The position numbers and the translations under genes were made by a program. A stretch of DNA of 45,462 bases from an uncultured Lewinella sp. (GTDB lineage: Bacteria; Bacteroidota; Bacteroidia; Chitinophagales; Saprospiraceae): positions 1 through 45,462 of the forward strand of contig CAJXOS010000040.1 in NCBI GenBank assembly GCA_913057725.1. Reading direction: 5' to 3'. Shown here in pieces: positions 34,429 to 42,754 of the stretch. Positions within the stretch are counted from its first letter, which is position 1; every line of letters starts with the position of its first letter. The notes beneath the pieces are model-generated. The model searched no databases. It saw only the letters and a program-made list of their open reading frames with translations, and had not been told where the DNA came from.

Positions 34429-34855
34429 GCTTTTGTTCGTTTTGTGCGGCCATCGCTAAGCCGTAGAGTTTCATTTGCTTTACCATACTCCTTAGTCCGT
34501 TAGAACGGGTAGGGGAGAGGTGCTCATGTAAGCCAATCTTATCCACAAAATAGAGATCAGCATGTGCCACATCACCAGATGGTTGTCCGGAAAGTACGCG
34601 AATCAACAAGGCAATTATACCCTTAGTAATAATGGCATCACTATCAGCCGTGAAGTTAACCTTGTCTAGCTCAGATCCAGCATGTAGCCAAACCCGACTC
34701 TGGCAACCCTTAATCAGGTGTTGCTCATCCTTATACTTCTCATCAATCAGGGGTAGGTCTTTGCCTAGGCTGATGAGGTATTCGTATTTATCCATCCAAT
34801 CATCAAAAAAGCCAAACTCATCGATGATCTCGTCCTGGATTTCGTTAATTGTCAT
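34421..34855 (-). CDS. sufE: SufE, sulfur acceptor for the cysteine desulfurase
   Basis: A 144-residue protein. Cys51 in LIKGCQSRVWLH is the persulfide acceptor that takes sulfur from SufS (Cys371 in the gene at 44162) and passes it to SufBCD. The early EFGFFDDWMDKYEYLISLGK and late GLRSMVKQMK are typical. It sits 5.5 kb from sufBCDS in a separate leftward operon, between a DUF6434 protein and the MIP18 protein. Confidence 0.93.
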   Translation of the reverse strand: MTINEIQDEIIDEFGFFDDWMDKYEYLISLGKDLPLIDEKYKDEQHLIKGCQSRVWLHAGSELDKVNFTADSDAIITKGIIALLIRVLSGQPSGDVAHADLYFVDKIGLHEHLSPTRSNGLRSMVKQMKLYGLAMAAQNEQKHG

Positions 34856-34862
34856 GTTCGAT

Positions 34863-35465
34863 TCAACTCTTCTGCTGCAAAAATAGCAAATCCGCTGTTT
34901 GATAGCGATGCGGTGCTGGCCCTTGCGTTTTCTGTGCCCAACACTGCCGTGCTTCTTGCATACTTAAATTAGGGTTCGCTTCGAAAAAGTCGCGCAGGTA
35001 CTGATTGAATTGATTTCCTGCGGGAATCTTTGTCTTAAAACCTGGGGCCTTTTCTGCTTCTTGCAAATCCTGCCATGCAATCACTGCATCAGCTAAGGTT
35101 TTGCCCGTATTTGCTTTCATCCATTGCATGAATGAGATAGTAAAACGAAAGCTAGGGCCAATATGTTCGATGAAGAAGCGTCTAACGTTTGGTCCGTTCC
35201 GATAGCTATCCGTAATGATGGTCCCTGGATGCAAAACCTCCTTTGCCCAATTGAACTTACTCGTTCTTTTGGTGGCTTTGGGCTTCACTATTTTACCGGT
35301 GTCCATGAAGGTTGCTAGTCGCTCGCAAATCTCGGCCTTGCTACCTGTATACGGGATGTCCAATGCTTGGCAATGTGCCACGAGTTCGGCTTTCAGCCAA
35401 TACCATCGCTTCAGTTCACTGCCGGTTTCGATAGACATTATGTCGGGGCGCTCTTCTTGTGGCAT
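34863..35465 (-). CDS. SAP and DUF6434 domain protein
   Basis: A 200-residue protein. Residues 14-55 look like a SAP helix-loop-helix (RWYWLKAELVAHCQALDIPY, then GSKAEICERLATF). The rest is DUF6434-like (SFRFTISFMQWMKANTGKTL, ADAVIAWQDL) with a C-terminal helix pair. SAP domains usually bind DNA or RNA. The start MPQEERPDI fits homologues that begin shortly before the SAP motif. It precedes sufE by 7 nt in the same operon, a link to Fe-S assembly that may be incidental. Confidence 0.78.
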   Translation of the reverse strand: MPQEERPDIMSIETGSELKRWYWLKAELVAHCQALDIPYTGSKAEICERLATFMDTGKIVKPKATKRTSKFNWAKEVLHPGTIITDSYRNGPNVRRFFIEHIGPSFRFTISFMQWMKANTGKTLADAVIAWQDLQEAEKAPGFKTKIPAGNQFNQYLRDFFEANPNLSMQEARQCWAQKTQGPAPHRYQTADLLFLQQKS

Positions 35466-35590
35466 TTCTATGATGTCTTAAAGGATACGAGCTCACAACG
35501 GTTCTGCCCATACAATGGTTCAGACCTGCGAGCTGTGGTGCGCTAAGGTGCCTTAGGTGGTTCAATAGTAAATGGCTTTAACCGAATCCA

Positions 35591-36133
35591 TTACTCACTA
35601 ACCGGTACCCGCAATTCAATCTCGAATTCTTCAGCTACTGTAAAGGAAAACAATGGCCCTTCGATCCCATATTCTTCTCGGTTGACGTTGAACTTACCTT
35701 CAAAAAGTCCGCCATTCGTTCGCTCGGAAAAAGTGAAGGGAATACGCACTTCTTTGGTTGTGCCATGGAGTGTCAAGTCACCAGTGACAACATAGCCGGA
35801 GCTAGAGCGGGCAAAACGCTTAGAGCGGAATTTGATTAGTGGATATTTTGCTGCATCAAACCAGCTGTCGCCCTTGGCGTGCCGGTTCTTCGTGCTGTTA
35901 CCGGTGTCGATGGTCTTTACGTCTACCTGGACATCCATTCGAGCGTTGCTCAGGTTCTGGGGATCAAAATCTACGGTGCCCTGCAAGCCTTTAAAAGTGC
36001 CTTCCGCACCACGCCCAGAAAAGCGAATATTGTAGTCATCACTGATGTTCCAGTTGCTCATATAATAGGGGCTAAGAGCAATAGTCAAGCTACTGGCTAC
36101 TAATATTCCGATGAATGATAATACCTTTTGCAT
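35591..36133 (-). CDS. YceI-family lipocalin-like protein
   Basis: A 180-residue exported protein. The signal MQKVLSFIGILVASSLTIAL is followed by a beta-barrel pattern characteristic of YceI: FSGRGAEGTFKGLQGTVDFD, then RHAKGDSWFDAAKYPLIKFR and VTGDLTLHGTTKEVRIPF. The family binds polyisoprenoids or other lipids in the periplasm. The DUF2141 gene lies 34 bp upstream on the same strand and is probably co-transcribed. Confidence 0.9.
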   Translation of the reverse strand: MQKVLSFIGILVASSLTIALSPYYMSNWNISDDYNIRFSGRGAEGTFKGLQGTVDFDPQNLSNARMDVQVDVKTIDTGNSTKNRHAKGDSWFDAAKYPLIKFRSKRFARSSSGYVVTGDLTLHGTTKEVRIPFTFSERTNGGLFEGKFNVNREEYGIEGPLFSFTVAEEFEIELRVPVSE

Positions 36134-36167
36134 GTTGAGTTGGTTTGAGGTTTTTGCGCACTAAGCG

Positions 36168-36602
36168 CTATTGATTTAGGAGTTTAACAGTGACGACGGG
36201 ACTACTCGTCCCATGTTGGAAAGCACATCTGCTAAAATTTGGACGGCCTAAACGAGTATGGTTTGAGGCACCAACGGGTTCTTTCGGTATTCCTAAGAAA
36301 TTGGAGTCCACGGTACCATTTTCATTTTCGTCCTGAAACACTGCCACAGCATACCTTCCAACGGGAACATCCTCGAAAGTATAATTAGCCCTAGCGGAAT
36401 TTGCAGTGACGGTTCCTTTACGAATGGCCTGTGCTGGATCTATCGGAAAACCATCTGCACTGGCAAATAGCATAATGACTAAAGGCCCACTAGCACTGGA
36501 TTCAATGTCTTGAACCTGAACGCGTACGCTGGCGCTTTCTTGCGCATGTCCTAAATGAACATTCCCAAAGGTCAGGAGGAGTACGAAGAATAGAATTTTC
36601 AT
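36168..36602 (-). CDS. DUF2141 exported protein
   Basis: A 144-residue protein with signal MKILFFVLLLTFGNVHLGHAQ. It has the DUF2141 pattern: VRVQVQDIESSASGPLVIML, YTFEDVPVGRYAVAVFQDEN and NGTVDSNFLGIPKEPVGASN. The C-terminal Cys in FSRCAF is unusual but peripheral. Function is unknown; DUF2141 and YceI genes often neighbour one another in Bacteroidota (my recollection). An operator-like dyad at 36650 lies 48 bp upstream. Confidence 0.88.
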   Translation of the reverse strand: MKILFFVLLLTFGNVHLGHAQESASVRVQVQDIESSASGPLVIMLFASADGFPIDPAQAIRKGTVTANSARANYTFEDVPVGRYAVAVFQDENENGTVDSNFLGIPKEPVGASNHTRLGRPNFSRCAFQHGTSSPVVTVKLLNQ

Positions 36603-36649
36603 AAAATCAAAGATTGCTTTGCTAGGTAAACTATTCTCTTAACTAAATT

Positions 36650-36669
36650 GTTTAACCTAAAAATTAAAC
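36650..36669. promoter_or_regulatory. operator-like inverted repeat between divergent genes
   Basis: GTTTAA (36650-36655), 8 bp, TTAAAC (36664-36669). Further TTAAC/GTAAAC-like half sites occur at about 36625-36645. It could serve the DUF2141-YceI unit, the hydroxylase gene, or both. The regulator is unknown. Confidence 0.35.
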
Positions 36670-36865
36670 TATAAAGTTAGTGTAGTAGGAGCCCATCTGT
36701 AGACCTGTTTGGTAACCGCTGTAAGTCTTCGAACTAGTCTTTATAAATGCGAGGCAAATACAACCGAATCAGGTACTTATATAGTTGTTTTTATAAGGGG
36801 GATCGCCTTCTCAGGTCATCCTCCTTACGACAAGACCAATTTGAAAAACGCAAAAGACCACGATC

Positions 36866-37522
36866 ATGAAATCCACCTCAAACGTCAGGTCTGATAGTTC
36901 ACCAGACCTATTCAAACATCCGTTTCTCAACAAACTTACTCGTACTCACATTGCTTTTCCGGTTGCTATTTTCTTTCTGTACGCCGGAGGCTTATTGTAC
37001 TACACGGTAGCACAGGTACACTTGCCGGTAGCAACTATTGTTGGCTTGTTTTTCTCGGGGCTACTGCTCTTTACTTTCGCCGAATACGTTGTTCACCGTT
37101 GGGTATACCATCCACCGGAGGGTGCCTCACAGGGCTTTGTTGATTTTACCTACAAAGTCCATGGTATTCATCACGATTACCCCAAGGACAAGCAACGTCT
37201 GGCCATGCCACCTTGGCTTTCGCTGATAGTGGCCACCGTTCTGCTATTGATATTCGAATTTTTACTGGGGCGCTATGGATTTAGCTTACTGGCCGGCTTC
37301 TTGGCCGGATACGCGTCCTATTTATTGGTGCATTACATCGTGCACATTTTTCCGATGCCCAAGAATTTCTTCCGAGCGCTTTGGATCAATCATGCGATCC
37401 ATCATTACTCCACGGACGAGATCTTATTCGGGGTGTCAAGTCCACTCTGGGATTACGTCTTCAGAACCTTGCCGGAGAAGGATTGGAAACAAGAAATAAG
37501 TGTTAAAAGAAACAGAGTTTAG
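36866..37522 (+). CDS. fatty acid hydroxylase / sterol desaturase superfamily membrane protein
   Basis: A 218-residue protein with four membrane segments in two hairpins and the di-iron histidine clusters of the family: H77RWVYH82, H99GIHH103, the later LVHYIVHIF, and NHAIHHYSTDE. The segment DYPKDKQRLAMPP resembles fatty acid 2-hydroxylases more than carotene hydroxylases. It probably hydroxylates the acyl chain of a lipid in the inner membrane; the exact substrate is inferred. A long-loop terminator follows. Confidence 0.85.
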   Translation: MKSTSNVRSDSSPDLFKHPFLNKLTRTHIAFPVAIFFLYAGGLLYYTVAQVHLPVATIVGLFFSGLLLFTFAEYVVHRWVYHPPEGASQGFVDFTYKVHGIHHDYPKDKQRLAMPPWLSLIVATVLLLIFEFLLGRYGFSLLAGFLAGYASYLLVHYIVHIFPMPKNFFRALWINHAIHHYSTDEILFGVSSPLWDYVFRTLPEKDWKQEISVKRNRV

Positions 37523-37535
37523 TTTGTCAACCAAC

Positions 37536-37608
37536 GCAGTGGCCGTTTTGAGCGTCTTTCGGATGCATTACAGATCAGAAGGACATCAAGGCGGACCACT
37601 GCCTTTTT
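37536..37608 (+). terminator. long-loop terminator after the hydroxylase gene
   Basis: GCAGTGGCCG (37536-37545) pairs with CGG-A-CCACTGC (37592-37602, one bulged A) around a loop of about 46 nt, followed by CTTTTT. The loop is long for an intrinsic terminator. Confidence 0.4.
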
Positions 37609-37698
37609 AAAAAAGGACGATTATCGACTAGATACTTACCTATTTCAACGCCAAATCATTAATCATCCGCCGGCACTAGTCGGTCAGTCCTTCATTGT

Positions 37699-38322
37699 AT
37701 GCAACCCGAGCTCCAAATGATCATTTCTGTCCTGACAGCAGGGCAGCCTGAAGAAGTCAATGAAACCTATTTGCGCCGTAAGCTAGGCTTAAGCCCAGCT
37801 GAATTTCGAGAGCAGTACCTGTCTTACAGTCAATTGCTGAAAGCCTGTACACACTATTGCGTCTATCTACTGCAAACGGAACTCGAAATCATCTGGCAAC
37901 TATCCGTTAATGCCATCCAGAAATTGTACTACAGCCTTGTGGTACTCCAGCGCCCGGAAAACCAAAAACGCAGAGCCTATCTGCGGTTGGTCGATGAGCA
38001 GTATCCTTTGCTTACCGCTGAGGTGCGGCCAGTTATCTCCTCCAATATTCAAACTCACTTTCAACAGCTACTACTCAAGGGCAAAGCAGAAGGACTAATT
38101 CTGCCTGACATCAAAGTACCTGTGACCGCCAATCGGCTTTGGTACCTCAATGGGGTTGCACTACAGCACAGTATGCAAGCACAAGAGCGCCAATACTGGT
38201 TGGAAGAAGTGGTCCATGTACTTTGGCCCTTAGTAGGACAACTCTTTACGCCTGCTGGCCATGATGCAATGGAAGTTTCGCTAGCGACGCACCCGCAAAC
38301 TCTCAATCAGTACAGCAAGTAG
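37699..38322 (+). CDS. TetR-like transcriptional regulator, diverged
   Basis: A 207-residue mostly helical protein. Residues 8-50 (TAGQPEEVNETYLRRKLGLS, then PAEFREQYLSYSQLLKA) fit a shortened TetR helix-turn-helix; the rest resembles the helical ligand-binding core of TetR proteins. The DNA-binding part is atypical, so this assignment is tentative. Its last 42 bp overlap the convergent DMT gene. Candidate targets are its neighbours (hydroxylase, DMT exporter). Confidence 0.55.
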   Translation: MQPELQMIISVLTAGQPEEVNETYLRRKLGLSPAEFREQYLSYSQLLKACTHYCVYLLQTELEIIWQLSVNAIQKLYYSLVVLQRPENQKRRAYLRLVDEQYPLLTAEVRPVISSNIQTHFQQLLLKGKAEGLILPDIKVPVTANRLWYLNGVALQHSMQAQERQYWLEEVVHVLWPLVGQLFTPAGHDAMEVSLATHPQTLNQYSK

Positions 38323-39144
38323 GATAATTCCGCCACCAACGTAGGTAGACCAGCCCGGGTACTCCCGCAAAAAGAGTGCACCCAGGGCGATACCATAAAT
38401 GGGCTGCACGCAACTCATAATACTAGCGGTAGTGATGGAAAAATGCCGGAAGCTACCCAGGAATAGGGTATGTCCCAGAGCAGTGGTGATGATAGCTAGG
38501 GCAAGAAGATAGGGCCATTGACCCGCCACATCTCCCGGGCCATACCAGTAGATAGCAGGTAGCAACACCACAAATACAGCTAGCATATGGTAAAACATAA
38601 TCAAGGTGCCGCTGTACTTGCTCACCTGCCGTTTCATAAAGATATTTCTAAAGGCATAGGCTAAGGCGGAAACCAACCCCCAACCAATGGCTTGGAATTC
38701 CTGGTTGGCCACATCGATTTCGGGAACGAGAAAGTATATCCCTAATATAGTGAGCGCACCTAGTAGTAGATGCGCCCACTGAAAGCGCGTTTTCAGAATG
38801 AGGGGTTCTAGAATAGCCGTCAGCACGGGATAGGTGAATAGGGACAGCATCCCGATGGCTACACTTGATAATTGCAGGGCAATGAAATAGGTAACCCAAT
38901 GAATGGCAATTAATACGCCACCCCCTAATAAAATCCAGCTGTCTTTGCTGTTCTTGGTGCGCAAAGACACACCCTGCCACTTCAGTAAGCCCACAAAAAA
39001 GAGAATGGCAAGCCCCGCCCGCCAAAGGATGACCAATACTGGAGTCATGTCAATGGCTCGCCCTAGTGGCCCAGAAGTAGCAATACAAAGCATCGCCAGA
39101 TTGAGGAGTAGAATGTGGCGAATACTGCTGGATGATTGACTCAT
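38281..39144 (-). CDS. DMT-superfamily (EamA) transporter
   Basis: A 287-residue inner-membrane protein with ten predicted helices in two EamA repeats (for example ILLNLAMLCIATSGPLGRAI at the start and MSCVQPIYGIALGALFLREY in the second repeat). The family exports metabolites or amino acids. The substrate cannot be told from the sequence. It ends inside the convergent TetR-like gene. A poor -7 box (TACCTTGC) lies 35 bp upstream. Confidence 0.9.
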   Translation of the reverse strand: MSQSSSSIRHILLLNLAMLCIATSGPLGRAIDMTPVLVILWRAGLAILFFVGLLKWQGVSLRTKNSKDSWILLGGGVLIAIHWVTYFIALQLSSVAIGMLSLFTYPVLTAILEPLILKTRFQWAHLLLGALTILGIYFLVPEIDVANQEFQAIGWGLVSALAYAFRNIFMKRQVSKYSGTLIMFYHMLAVFVVLLPAIYWYGPGDVAGQWPYLLALAIITTALGHTLFLGSFRHFSITTASIMSCVQPIYGIALGALFLREYPGWSTYVGGGIILLAVLIESLRVRR

Positions 39145-39224
39145 AAACGCGATTATAGTGGTAATCGCCGCAAGGTACGATGACCGCTATGGATGGATAG
39201 CAAATCGGGTAATTTTTGGTAGGC

Positions 39225-39926
39225 CTACCAATCTATCCGCCTCCCATCCCGAAAGAATCCACCGTTGGGACCACCGGCATTTAGTGTTGCAGCCCAGATG
39301 ATCCCGCTGGCGCCTTCTGCTACCGAGCGCGTAGCGGCACTTCCGCCCATATCGGTTCTTACCCAACCGGGGCATACGGCATTGATAAGGATATCGCCTC
39401 GCACTTCAGCTGCCAACTTGATGGTCAAAACATTGAGAGCTGCCTTGGAGATAGAATAGGCAGGTGTACCTCCCCCCATACCCGTAAGCGCCCCAGCACC
39501 GCTAGATACATTGACGACCCGGCCAAAGCCATTTGATTGCATGATCGGCAGAAAGGCTTGACACATGTTCCAAGGGCCAAACAGGTTAGCTTCAATGGTC
39601 TCGTGGCATTCCACCAGATTTGCATTCAAAGCCTGATGCCAGGTGTCATAGTTAACGCCTGCATTGTTGACCAGGATGTCGAGCCTGCCATATTGATTGA
39701 GAATCCAGTTCTTGATACGCTCAACGCTTTCCGCATCAGTTACATCCAACTGGTGATAACTAAGCAAGTCCTGGTTCTGCTGAATAGAGGCCAGGGCAGC
39801 CCGCCCTTTTTCTTCATCGCGACTACTAAGGATCACCTGGTGCCCAAGGGCAGCAAGCTGACGTGCGACCTCTAGTCCGATTCCTCGATTGGCACCAGTT
39901 ATCAGGGCGATTTTGGGGTTCGACAT
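39225..39926 (-). CDS. short-chain dehydrogenase/reductase
   Basis: A 233-residue NAD(P)-dependent oxidoreductase. The cofactor motif is TGANRGIGLEVARQL at the N-terminus, followed by NNAGVNYDTW and the catalytic Ser-Tyr-Lys set (VNVSSGAGAL, then YSISK). Arg after the first strand region (SSRDEEKGRA) points to NADPH. The late VCPGWVRTDMGG is typical. It resembles carbonyl reductase-like SDRs. Upstream lies a 17-bp palindrome at 40067. Confidence 0.92.
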   Translation of the reverse strand: MSNPKIALITGANRGIGLEVARQLAALGHQVILSSRDEEKGRAALASIQQNQDLLSYHQLDVTDAESVERIKNWILNQYGRLDILVNNAGVNYDTWHQALNANLVECHETIEANLFGPWNMCQAFLPIMQSNGFGRVVNVSSGAGALTGMGGGTPAYSISKAALNVLTIKLAAEVRGDILINAVCPGWVRTDMGGSAATRSVAEGASGIIWAATLNAGGPNGGFFRDGRRIDW

Positions 39927-40066
39927 TTGATGGTTTTTATATGCTTACAAGATAGTACGGAAATAGATCAGATTACAGTTCGAAACTACATTCGCGACTG
40001 GAACTTGATCGCTCTAGATCGATGAGTGAAATTTGGTTTCGGCACGTTCTGTCCTGACTTGGACAA

Positions 40067-40095
40067 TACCTAATCATTAGGTAATGTCTAGGTAA
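40067..40095. promoter_or_regulatory. 17-bp perfect palindrome plus tandem AGGTAA motif
   Basis: TACCTAATCATTAGGTA (40067-40083) is a perfect 8-1-8 palindrome. Its right half begins a tandem pair AGGTAAT (40079) and AGGTAA (40090), spaced 11 bp. The pair resembles the one at the CHAT promoter (23301/23312). It lies in the 389-bp gap between the divergent SDR and suf genes and may control either one. Confidence 0.5.
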
Positions 40096-40194
40096 GATGA
40101 TGACAACATTTTGTTATGATCATAAAACTGTCTTATTTTGGAAGATTTGCGCACTTTGACTGCTTCTAAATCACTTCCTTCTATCTTCCTTTTT

Positions 40195-40202
40195 TATCTT
40201 TG
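40195..40202 (+). promoter_or_regulatory. distal suf promoter -7 box
   Basis: TATCTTTG is a perfect TAnnTTTG, with TTC 17 bp upstream as a weak -33. The start would be near 40209, about 107 nt before sufB. Confidence 0.4.
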
Positions 40203-40254
40203 CGGCACGAAATGGAAAAATTCCGCTCTTGGAGCTGAACTTTCCAACTAAGAT

Positions 40255-40297
40255 TTTGTCTTCTCAGTACGAGAACTTATTTAGATTTAGTCTAAAT
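40255..40297 (+). promoter_or_regulatory. proximal suf promoter with overlapping iron-type operator
   Basis: TTTG at 40255-40258, a 23-bp spacer, then TAGATTTA at 40282-40289 (7 of 8). A palindrome lies on the -7 box: ATTTAGA-N5-TCTAAAT at 40279-40297, containing a perfect 6-1-6 ATTTAGTCTAAAT (40285-40297). TTTAG/CTAAA half sites are typical of DtxR/MntR-type and some Fur regulators. The position suggests repression of sufBCDS. The regulator is not in the window. Confidence 0.55.
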
Positions 40298-40315
40298 TTT
40301 AAAGCATAGCCTAGT

Positions 40316-41761
40316 ATGAGTGATTCGATGCAGACTTTGGAACAACACACCCAAAGTGAATATAAGTACGGATTTACCAGCGACATTGAGACGGAAGTAT
40401 TTCCGAAAGGCCTCAATGAAGAGGTGGTCCGCATGATTTCTGCAAAGAAGAATGAGCCTGAATTCTTGACGGAGTGGCGCCTGGAGGCTTTCCGCCATTG
40501 GCAGACGTTGAAAGAACCACGTTGGCCAAATGTGAAGTACGACCCGATCGATTATCAGGACATTAGTTACTACGCCGCACCCAAGACGAAGCCTCAATAT
40601 GAGAGCCTTGATGAGGTAGATCCAGAACTAATAGCGACCTTTAATAAACTCGGTATTCCATTGGACGAGCAGAAGGTACTGGCTGGTGTAGCGGTAGATG
40701 CCGTAATTGACAGTGTATCTGTTAAGACCACTTATAAGGAGAAGTTGGCAGAGTTGGGTATTGTCTTTTGCTCATTCAGCGAAGCGGTACACGATCACCC
40801 AGAGCTTATTCGTAAGTACTTAGGTACCGTAGTGCCTTATACTGATAACTATTTCGCTGCCTTGAACTCGGCGGTATTTAGTGACGGTTCGTTTGTATAC
40901 ATCCCGAAGGGCGTTCGTTGCCCAATGGAATTGTCTACTTACTTCCGGATCAACACGGCTAATACAGGTCAGTTTGAGCGTACCTTGATTGTTGCTGAAG
41001 ACAGCAGCTATGTAAGCTACCTCGAAGGCTGTACCGCTCCAATGCGCGATGAGAACCAGCTACATGCTGCTGTAGTAGAGTTGATCGCGCTGGATGATGC
41101 GGAGATCAAGTACTCAACTGTCCAGAACTGGTACCCTGGTGATAGCGAGGGTAAAGGTGGTATCTACAACTTCGTAACGAAGCGTGGAATCTGCCAGGGT
41201 AAGAACTCTAAAATCTGCTGGACGCAGGTAGAGACGGGTTCTGCCGTAACCTGGAAATACCCAAGCTGCGTACTGAAGGGAGATAACTCTGTCGGTGAGT
41301 TCTACTCTGTAGCGGTAACCAACAACTTCCAGCAAGCAGATACTGGCACCAAGATGATCCACATTGGTAAGAACACGCGTTCTACCATTATCTCTAAGGG
41401 TATCTCGGCGGGTCGTTCTGACAATTCTTACCGTGGATTGGTAAAGATTGGCAAGCGGGCAGAAAATGCACACAACTTCTCACAGTGTGATTCTCTACTG
41501 ATGGGTGACCGTTGTGGTGCGCACACTTTCCCTTACCTGGAAATTGAGAACAATACTGCGAAAGTAGAGCACGAGGCAACAACCTCTAAGATTGGTGAAG
41601 ACCAGTTGTTCTACCTACAGCAACGTGGTCTGAGTGAAGAAGACTCTATCAATATGATCGTTAACGGCTACTGCAAAGAGGTATTCAACGAACTACCTAT
41701 GGAGTTTGCCGCTGAAGCTCAGAAGCTGCTGGCTATTAGCCTGGAAGGCAGCGTAGGATAA
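40316..41761 (+). CDS. sufB: SufB, Fe-S cluster scaffold subunit
   Basis: A 481-residue core subunit of the SufBC2D scaffold, where clusters are assembled from iron and SufS/SufE sulfur. It contains the beta-helix part ([40 protein letters not shown]), [18 protein letters not shown], and a C-terminal domain with [20 protein letters not shown]. The length is normal. It is the first gene of sufBCDS; a 159-nt spacer with a 13-bp hairpin separates it from sufC. Confidence 0.97.
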   Translation: MSDSMQTLEQHTQSEYKYGFTSDIETEVFPKGLNEEVVRMISAKKNEPEFLTEWRLEAFRHWQTLKEPRWPNVKYDPIDYQDISYYAAPKTKPQYESLDEVDPELIATFNKLGIPLDEQKVLAGVAVDAVIDSVSVKTTYKEKLAELGIVFCSFSEAVHDHPELIRKYLGTVVPYTDNYFAALNSAVFSDGSFVYIPKGVRCPMELSTYFRINTANTGQFERTLIVAEDSSYVSYLEGCTAPMRDENQLHAAVVELIALDDAEIKYSTVQNWYPGDSEGKGGIYNFVTKRGICQGKNSKICWTQVETGSAVTWKYPSCVLKGDNSVGEFYSVAVTNNFQQADTGTKMIHIGKNTRSTIISKGISAGRSDNSYRGLVKIGKRAENAHNFSQCDSLLMGDRCGAHTFPYLEIENNTAKVEHEATTSKIGEDQLFYLQQRGLSEEDSINMIVNGYCKEVFNELPMEFAAEAQKLLAISLEGSVG

Positions 41762-41793
41762 TCAAAGTAATAGTCGAATAATTAATTCCCGAC

Positions 41794-41855
41794 TTCAGTA
41801 TTTTAATGAAGATATAAACGATTGATAATGAGTTTATTCAAGTTAAGATACTGAA
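41794..41855 (+). repeat. intercistronic stem-loop, sufB-sufC
   Basis: TTCAGTATTTTAA (41794-41806) and TTAAGATACTGAA (41843-41855) pair at 13 positions with one G-T wobble around a 36-nt loop. The stem and loop sizes match the susC-susD hairpin. TAATTTTTGA follows at 41871 and also occurs after that hairpin (15486). Confidence 0.55.
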
Positions 41856-41920
41856 CAAAAAGAGGGGAGATAATTTTTGACGAGCACTAAATATAATACA
41901 ACCTTATAAATACAGCATTC

Positions 41921-42679
41921 ATGCTTACTATCAAGGATCTCCAAGCATCCGTAGAAGAGAAAGCCATTTTGCAAGGCCTTAGCCTGGAAGTTAAGCCAGG
42001 TGAAGTACACGCTATCATGGGCCCTAACGGCTCTGGTAAGAGTACATTGGCAAACGTCCTAGCTGGCCGCGAAGAATACGAAGTAACTGGTGGTTCAGTA
42101 GAATTCGGTGGTGAAGACCTCCTAGACATGGAAGTAGATGAGCGCGCCCACGCTGGCGTTTTCATGGCATTCCAGTACCCTGTAGAAATTCCAGGTGTGA
42201 GTAACGCTACCTTCCTGAAGAGTTCTGTAAACGCGATCCGCGAAGCTCGTGGTGAGGAAGAGCTAAAGCCAGTGGAAGTACTTAAGCTGCTACGCGAAAA
42301 GGCGAAGATGCTGGGCATCGACGAGAAGTTCTTGAAGCGTTCTTTGAACGAAGGTTTCTCTGGTGGTGAAAAGAAGCGTAACGAAATGCTTCAGATGGCA
42401 CTGCTAGAGCCAAAACTGGCTGTCCTGGACGAAACCGATAGTGGTTTGGACATCGACGCACTTAAGGTTGTAGCTGATGCTGTAAACCAACTGCGTAGCG
42501 AAGATCGCGCCTTTATCGTGATCACTCACTATCAGCGCCTACTGGACTATATCGTTCCAGATTATGTGCACGTATTGCACGAAGGTCGCATCGTGAAGAC
42601 CGGTGACAAGAACCTTGCGCTAGAACTAGAGGAGAAAGGTTACGATTGGATTAAGGCGGAGCAGGGCGCTACAGTATAA
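41921..42679 (+). CDS. sufC: SufC, ABC-type ATPase of the Suf scaffold
   Basis: A 252-residue cytoplasmic ATPase. Walker A is GPNGSGKST (34-42), the signature is FSGGEKKRNEM, Walker B is LAVLDETDSGLD, and the switch His is in VITHYQRLL. Unlike transporter ATPases it has no membrane partner; it drives the SufB-SufD rearrangement needed to build clusters. The length and every motif are normal for the family. Confidence 0.97.
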   Translation: MLTIKDLQASVEEKAILQGLSLEVKPGEVHAIMGPNGSGKSTLANVLAGREEYEVTGGSVEFGGEDLLDMEVDERAHAGVFMAFQYPVEIPGVSNATFLKSSVNAIREARGEEELKPVEVLKLLREKAKMLGIDEKFLKRSLNEGFSGGEKKRNEMLQMALLEPKLAVLDETDSGLDIDALKVVADAVNQLRSEDRAFIVITHYQRLLDYIVPDYVHVLHEGRIVKTGDKNLALELEEKGYDWIKAEQGATV

Positions 42680-42716
42680 GCTGTAAGCAAAACAGTATCA
42701 ATTTTTTGAAAAGCAA

Positions 42717-42739
42717 CTGCCTGTAATTAACGCAGGCAG
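42717..42739 (+). repeat. intercistronic stem-loop, sufC-sufD
   Basis: CTGCCTG and CAGGCAG form a perfect 7-bp stem with a 9-nt loop, 15 bp before the sufD ATG. AGCAACAATA (42738-42747) begins at its end and recurs before sufS. Confidence 0.5.
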
Positions 42740-42754
42740 CAACAATAGACTAAC

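Noticed and set aside
36866..37522. Beta-carotene hydroxylase (CrtZ)
   Set aside because: No carotenoid genes are nearby, and the segment after the first His pair fits fatty acid 2-hydroxylases better.
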